NCBI GenBank assembly: GCA_964614065.1
Contig: CAZTJJ010000068.1
Span: 1 to 8,965 of the forward strand
DNA length: 8,965 nucleotides
Reading direction: 5' to 3'
DNA from: M55B111 sp964614065
GTDB lineage: Bacteria; Bipolaricaulota; Bipolaricaulia; M55B111
Both the position numbers and the translations under genes were made by a program. Position 1 is the stretch's first letter; each line of letters begins with the position of its first letter. The notes beneath the pieces were generated by a model that worked only from the letters and a program-made list of their open reading frames with translations, ran no database searches and was not told the DNA's origin. Below, in pieces: positions 6,497 through 8,965 of the stretch.

Positions 6497-6533
6497 AAAA
6501 ACCCCCGGAGGGCCACAACTCCGGGGGTTTTTT
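6497..6533 (+). terminator. Strong Rho-independent terminator after the giant surface protein
   Basis: CCCCCGGAG (6502-6510) pairs perfectly with CTCCGGGGG (6519-6527) around an 8-nt loop, followed by six T (6528-6533). Five A upstream (6497-6501) extend the stem and would let it work on the minus strand too. It lies 38 bases past the stop codon and separates this transcript from the next gene. Confidence 0.95.
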
Positions 6534-6676
6534 CTGAAGTCCTGTGAAGCCCTATCAGGGTCGGATATATGTCCAGCCACCAGGTGATTAATGAACTTTT
6601 TTTCATGATACATATGTCCTATATTTGAAAAGCAGATCTTTGGGAATTTCTATTATCCATCTAAGAACATTACTGA

Positions 6677-6706
6677 TTGACAAATAACAAGAAAAATTGT
6701 TATAAC
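6677..6706 (+). promoter_or_regulatory. Sigma-70-type promoter of the barrel protein gene
   Basis: TTGACA (6677-6682), an 18-nt spacer and TATAAC (6701-6706). Transcription would start near 6713, giving a leader of only about 24 nt. With the terminator upstream, this makes the gene an independent transcript without a riboswitch. The 143 bases between terminator and promoter hold no gene or structure I recognise, only an 8-bp direct repeat ATATGTCC (6567-6574, 6612-6619). Confidence 0.7.
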
Positions 6707-6720
6707 TCACGATATGTAGA

Positions 6721-6736
6721 AAGGAGGTTACCTCCC
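6721..6736 (+). promoter_or_regulatory. Shine-Dalgarno site inside a small hairpin
   Basis: AAGGAGGT (6721-6728) is a near-perfect ribosome binding site 8 nt before the ATG at 6737, which fixes the start. GGAGG (6723-6727) can pair with CCTCC (6731-6735) across a 3-base loop TTA, hiding the whole site one base before the start codon. Whether this 5-bp stem matters in vivo is not visible from sequence. Confidence 0.7.
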
Positions 6737-8500
6737 ATGTCTTCCTGGCTCCTCAAAAAGATTTTGATTAGCGGCAGCACTCGATGGTTTTTATTGTTAA
6801 TCTTAGTTATTCTTTTACCTGCCTTATATGGCTTCCCAGCTTTCTCCCTGATCCCCACTGCTGCCGATGACAGTGTTGAGCTGATGGAGGATTCTGTGAA
6901 AACGATTTCTGTGCTTGACAACGATCTGGGCGTGGCCTCAGATCCCGCAAATAGAGAACTTACCATAGTTGAAGGCCCTGAGCATGGGGATGCCGAGCCA
7001 GAAAATAATACTACGGTGCAGTATACCCCGGATAAGGATTTTTTTGGGGGGGATTCCTTCGTTTACCGCATTGAAAACACAGCAGGTGGCCATGACCAAG
7101 CAACTGTAACAATCGAAGTACGCCCGGTCAATGACCCTCCGATTCCCAGAGATGGCGTTCTCACTACTTCCCTCAATACTTCAGTGACCATTACCCTTTC
7201 CGCAACTGACAAAGATATTGACCCAATGCGCCCCGATCGTCATCCTCTGGAGTTCAAATTACTGGGTGAGCCGCTTCACGGTGAGATCACTGGTGACATT
7301 GAGGATGTGCAGTATGAAGCTCCCCATAAAGCATTTGTGGAACTTGAATACACTCCCGAGCCTGGTTTTCGAGGCGTGGAAACCATCAATTATGAGGTGA
7401 TAGATGAAGATGGAGTTCTCAATATATCTGTGATAGAAATAGACGTTATTTCAGCGGAAAAACCTCCAATCACCTTTGGGGGTTACTGGAAGGTTGACGG
7501 AACCGTGGAATCTGATGAGCCAGATTTCTTGTCCGATTTTGGCACCGACCTGACTACCGTTTATCGCTATGCGGATGTTGAGTTAAGGGCCGATGCCGGC
7601 TGGTCTGAGGATGCTCTTGATTCGTTACGGCTTAAAGGTGAACTACCTCTTGGAATATTCGAGATAGACTCCACAGTCGATTTTGACCCTGACGATGATC
7701 CTCCTTTTGATTACTGGCGGACAAGAACCGACTTTGACTTTTCCGAGATTGATTTCCGCCATACGTTCTACCTGGACGAGGATCCTGAAGATACCTATCA
7801 CTGGTTCGAGGGAAGGTGGAGCTTGGGTGATGTAACCTTCCGTAACAGAACAAAATTCACAGGTGCCGACCCCCATTTCGACGAAAACAGGTTAAGGACC
7901 AGATGGAAGTGGACAGATTGCGATTTGACATTGAACACGGATCTCACTATTTCCGATGAAGGCTTCGAAGAATTCGCCGTCGATGTCGGCGATATTCCAC
8001 TATTTTACGGAATATATTTTGAATTCGAGACTACGTTTACACCGACCAGTAAGGAGGTCGAACCAAATATATTCTACCGTTCTGAATGGCTTGACTGTTT
8101 TAAGATACTGGGGGAAGTAGAAACAAACGATTTGGAAAATACGCTCGAAGGATTCAATATATATGGAATCCGCTTTCGACACACTTTCCCCAATGGTCTA
8201 TATATGAGAATTGACACTTCAGTTGACCAAGACAGAAACGCTTCAGTGACGGGCGATTCGGAGTTTTCGAACAAGTTTACACTTTCGGGACCGTTTTACG
8301 CTGGCTCCAGGGTGCCTGGAAGGATACAGTTAATGAATTATCTAGGGTCTGAGGAAAACAACGAATTATTTGGCTGGGGTAAATCGCGGTTAAAGGTCAT
8401 TGCTCCGTTAGGCAGAGAATTTGACCTAAAAACGGATCTAACTGTGTCCGCGGATAGTCCTATTTTGGAATTGACGTTGGGAGCGGAGATTTTCTGGTAA
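6737..8500 (+). CDS. Probable outer-membrane beta-barrel protein with N-terminal Big_9-like domains
   Basis: 587 residues from the ATG supported by AAGGAGGT. A TTG 20 codons upstream is the -35 box and is not the start. Residues 1-36 are a signal peptide (MSSWLLKK..., core WFLLLILVILLPALYGF). A first Big_9/tandem-95 domain covers about 40-138: VLDNDL, YTPDKDFFGGDSFVYRI and a closing VNDPP. A second related domain (about 139-250) has HGEITGD, YTPEPGFRG and NYEVIDEDG. From about 255 to the end the chain is a series of amphipathic beta strands rich in aromatic residues (for example WRTRTDFDFSEIDFRHTFYL), and it finishes LELTLGAEIFW. A terminal aromatic with hydrophobic residues at -3, -5, -7 and -9 matches the outer-membrane beta signal. 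It resembles, by eye, repetitive barrel proteins of deep-branching diderms. The function is unknown. It may display the Big_9 domains or serve as a partner of the upstream repeat protein. Confidence 0.72.
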   Translation: MSSWLLKKILISGSTRWFLLLILVILLPALYGFPAFSLIPTAADDSVELMEDSVKTISVLDNDLGVASDPANRELTIVEGPEHGDAEPENNTTVQYTPDKDFFGGDSFVYRIENTAGGHDQATVTIEVRPVNDPPIPRDGVLTTSLNTSVTITLSATDKDIDPMRPDRHPLEFKLLGEPLHGEITGDIEDVQYEAPHKAFVELEYTPEPGFRGVETINYEVIDEDGVLNISVIEIDVISAEKPPITFGGYWKVDGTVESDEPDFLSDFGTDLTTVYRYADVELRADAGWSEDALDSLRLKGELPLGIFEIDSTVDFDPDDDPPFDYWRTRTDFDFSEIDFRHTFYLDEDPEDTYHWFEGRWSLGDVTFRNRTKFTGADPHFDENRLRTRWKWTDCDLTLNTDLTISDEGFEEFAVDVGDIPLFYGIYFEFETTFTPTSKEVEPNIFYRSEWLDCFKILGEVETNDLENTLEGFNIYGIRFRHTFPNGLYMRIDTSVDQDRNASVTGDSEFSNKFTLSGPFYAGSRVPGRIQLMNYLGSEENNELFGWGKSRLKVIAPLGREFDLKTDLTVSADSPILELTLGAEIFW

Positions 8501-8542
8501 ATTGGGTAGTCGCAGCCTGTTTTCATGTCTAACGATTTTATA

Positions 8543-8573
8543 GAAATTATCCTACCGGTCGTAATTTCTTTTT
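8543..8573 (+). terminator. Probable intrinsic terminator after the barrel protein gene
   Basis: GAAATTA (8543-8549) pairs with TAATTTC (8562-8568) and is followed by five T (8569-8573), 42 bases past the stop. The stem is AT-rich and the loop is about 12 nt, so it is weaker than the terminator at 6497. A run of eight T at 8609-8616 nearby lacks a clear stem. Confidence 0.55.
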
Positions 8574-8795
8574 GCTTCACAGTATGCATTTACGCTGAGG
8601 TGGGGCTGTTTTTTTTCGGTTTGATCAATCTCTACCAAAGAATGTAAGTACAAATTACTCCTCTTCAATCAGCCCTGTTCTAACCCCCAGAGCTGTAACC
8701 TAATCCAGATCACTCACCTTTCATTTGCAAGTCCCTGACCCCCCCCACTGTGCAAGTATAAATAAAGTTTAAAAAACATTTACTAATATAAACAC
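8574..8795. other. Intergenic stretch with no recognised feature
   Basis: I see no open frame with a ribosome binding site, no RNA fold and no repeat on either strand. It contains homopolymer runs (eight T near 8610, eight C near 8740) and becomes AT-rich just before the promoter at 8796. Confidence 0.6.
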
Positions 8796-8824
8796 TTGAC
8801 AAGAAGGATAGTACCTAATATAAT
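8796..8824 (+). promoter_or_regulatory. Consensus sigma-70-type promoter of riboswitch 3
   Basis: TTGACA (8796-8801), a 17-nt spacer and TATAAT (8819-8824), a full match to consensus. The RNA would start near 8831, again at the aptamer's P1 strand (ACTTG at 8831-8835). The bases AAACACTTGACAA are shared with the promoter at 782. Confidence 0.9.
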
Positions 8825-8829
8825 GTTTT

Positions 8830-8918
8830 AACTTGAAAAAGGCAAAGCTGTGGAGACACAGTGGCGCAAAGTCACGGGTCCTTGTTGTAAATGAAAGGAT
8901 AGCCGGGCTGCCAAGGCC
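8830..8918 (+). promoter_or_regulatory. c-di-GMP-I (GEMM-I) riboswitch 3
   Basis: Close relative of riboswitch 1. It has ACTTGAAAAAGGCAAA at the 5' end, P2 stem CTGTG/CACAG with GNRA loop GAGA (8853-8856), GGCGCAAAG (8863-8871) with the intercalating A equivalent at 8868, ACGGGTCCT, GGATAGCCGGGCTGCC (8898-8913) and P1 closure by CAAG (8912-8915). The G-20 equivalent (8841) is G, so c-di-GMP is the expected ligand. The changes in the P2 stem relative to riboswitch 1 keep its pairing, which supports selection on the RNA. Its controlled gene lies beyond the right edge. Confidence 0.92.
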
Positions 8919-8950
8919 AAAATTTAATAAAAGAAGGTGAGGGCCTTGGC
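8910..8950 (+). promoter_or_regulatory. Expression-platform hairpin of riboswitch 3
   Basis: GCCAAGGCC (8910-8918) pairs with GGCCTTGGC (8942-8950), nine perfect pairs, with the left arm overlapping aptamer P1. The loop holds AAGGTGA (8934-8940) and the right arm holds TTG (8946-8948), as in cassette 1. The following bases (TTCACTCC) are not a T tract, so termination is unlikely and translational control is the better reading. Confidence 0.65.
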
Positions 8951-8965
8951 TTCACTCCAGAAATT
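8946..8965 (+). CDS. Possible start of a riboswitch 3 controlled peptide, cut by window edge
   Basis: TTG five bases after AAGGTGA (8934-8940) opens a frame reading MASLQK to the window end. It parallels MASFQKR at 925. Third bases differ at two codons without changing the residue (TCT/TCA, CAA/CAG). Only six full codons are visible, so this is weak. Confidence 0.25.

Noticed and set aside
6567..6619. 8-bp direct repeat ATATGTCC as an operator
   Set aside because: It is short, AT-rich and 45 bp apart, and it is not found at the other promoters. It is expected by chance in such DNA.
6677..6736. TTG at 6677 as start of the barrel protein
   Set aside because: The TTG is the -35 box TTGACA and the extra 20 residues are not signal-like. 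ATG 6737 has a near-perfect Shine-Dalgarno site.
829..8841. Reading the aptamers as cyclic AMP-GMP (GEMM-Ib) riboswitches
   Set aside because: The variants that prefer cyclic AMP-GMP carry A at the position-20 equivalent. All three copies here have G (829, 1461, 8841).

Overview
The window looks like bacterial accessory DNA devoted to cell-surface proteins under cyclic di-GMP control. It has strong sigma-70-type promoters (two TTGACA boxes with 17-nt spacers to TATACT and TATAAT), strong Shine-Dalgarno sites, Rho-independent terminators and three c-di-GMP-I (GEMM-I) riboswitches. The last protein has a C-terminal half built of alternating beta strands and ends in an outer-membrane-type terminal signal, so I infer a diderm host. 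Riboswitch and terminator style recalls Firmicutes or deltaproteobacteria, and the barrel style recalls deep-branching diderms such as Bipolaricaulota. I cannot fix the taxon from this window.

Layout. Positions 1-710 hold a frameshifted minus-strand remnant of a parallel beta-helix surface protein, cut by the left edge. A strong promoter (782-810) then starts a plus-strand transcript that begins with c-di-GMP riboswitch 1 (819-899). A switching hairpin follows, with a possible 43-residue leader peptide. Next is a 103-residue protein (1080-1391) that joins a ribbon-helix-helix DNA-binding domain to a tandem MshEN-like motif, a known c-di-GMP-binding fold. Riboswitch 2 (1454-1525) overlaps an intrinsic terminator (1513-1559) and lies directly in front of a giant secreted protein (1596-6458). 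That protein has an array of at least nine complete Ig-like repeats, a cadherin/Big_9-like domain, a lamin-tail domain and a C-terminal beta domain. The repeat array is interrupted by a 100-N assembly gap that probably hides at least one more 645-bp repeat unit.

A strong terminator (6497-6533) separates this gene from the next, which has its own promoter (6677-6706) and a Shine-Dalgarno site inside a small hairpin. The product (6737-8500) has two Big_9-like domains and then a probable outer-membrane beta-barrel. After a weak terminator (8543-8573) and about 220 bp without a recognised gene, a second promoter-riboswitch-hairpin cassette (8796-8965) closely resembles the first. It points to another c-di-GMP-controlled gene beyond the right edge.

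Working model (inference). c-di-GMP acts at two levels. It opens the leader RNAs of the regulator and the adhesin, because in each leader the alternative hairpin uses the 3' strand of the aptamer, which predicts ON switches. It may also bind the MshEN part of the regulator, which could then act on promoters. The giant repeat protein and the barrel protein share a domain type and may form a surface pair for attachment or matrix formation.
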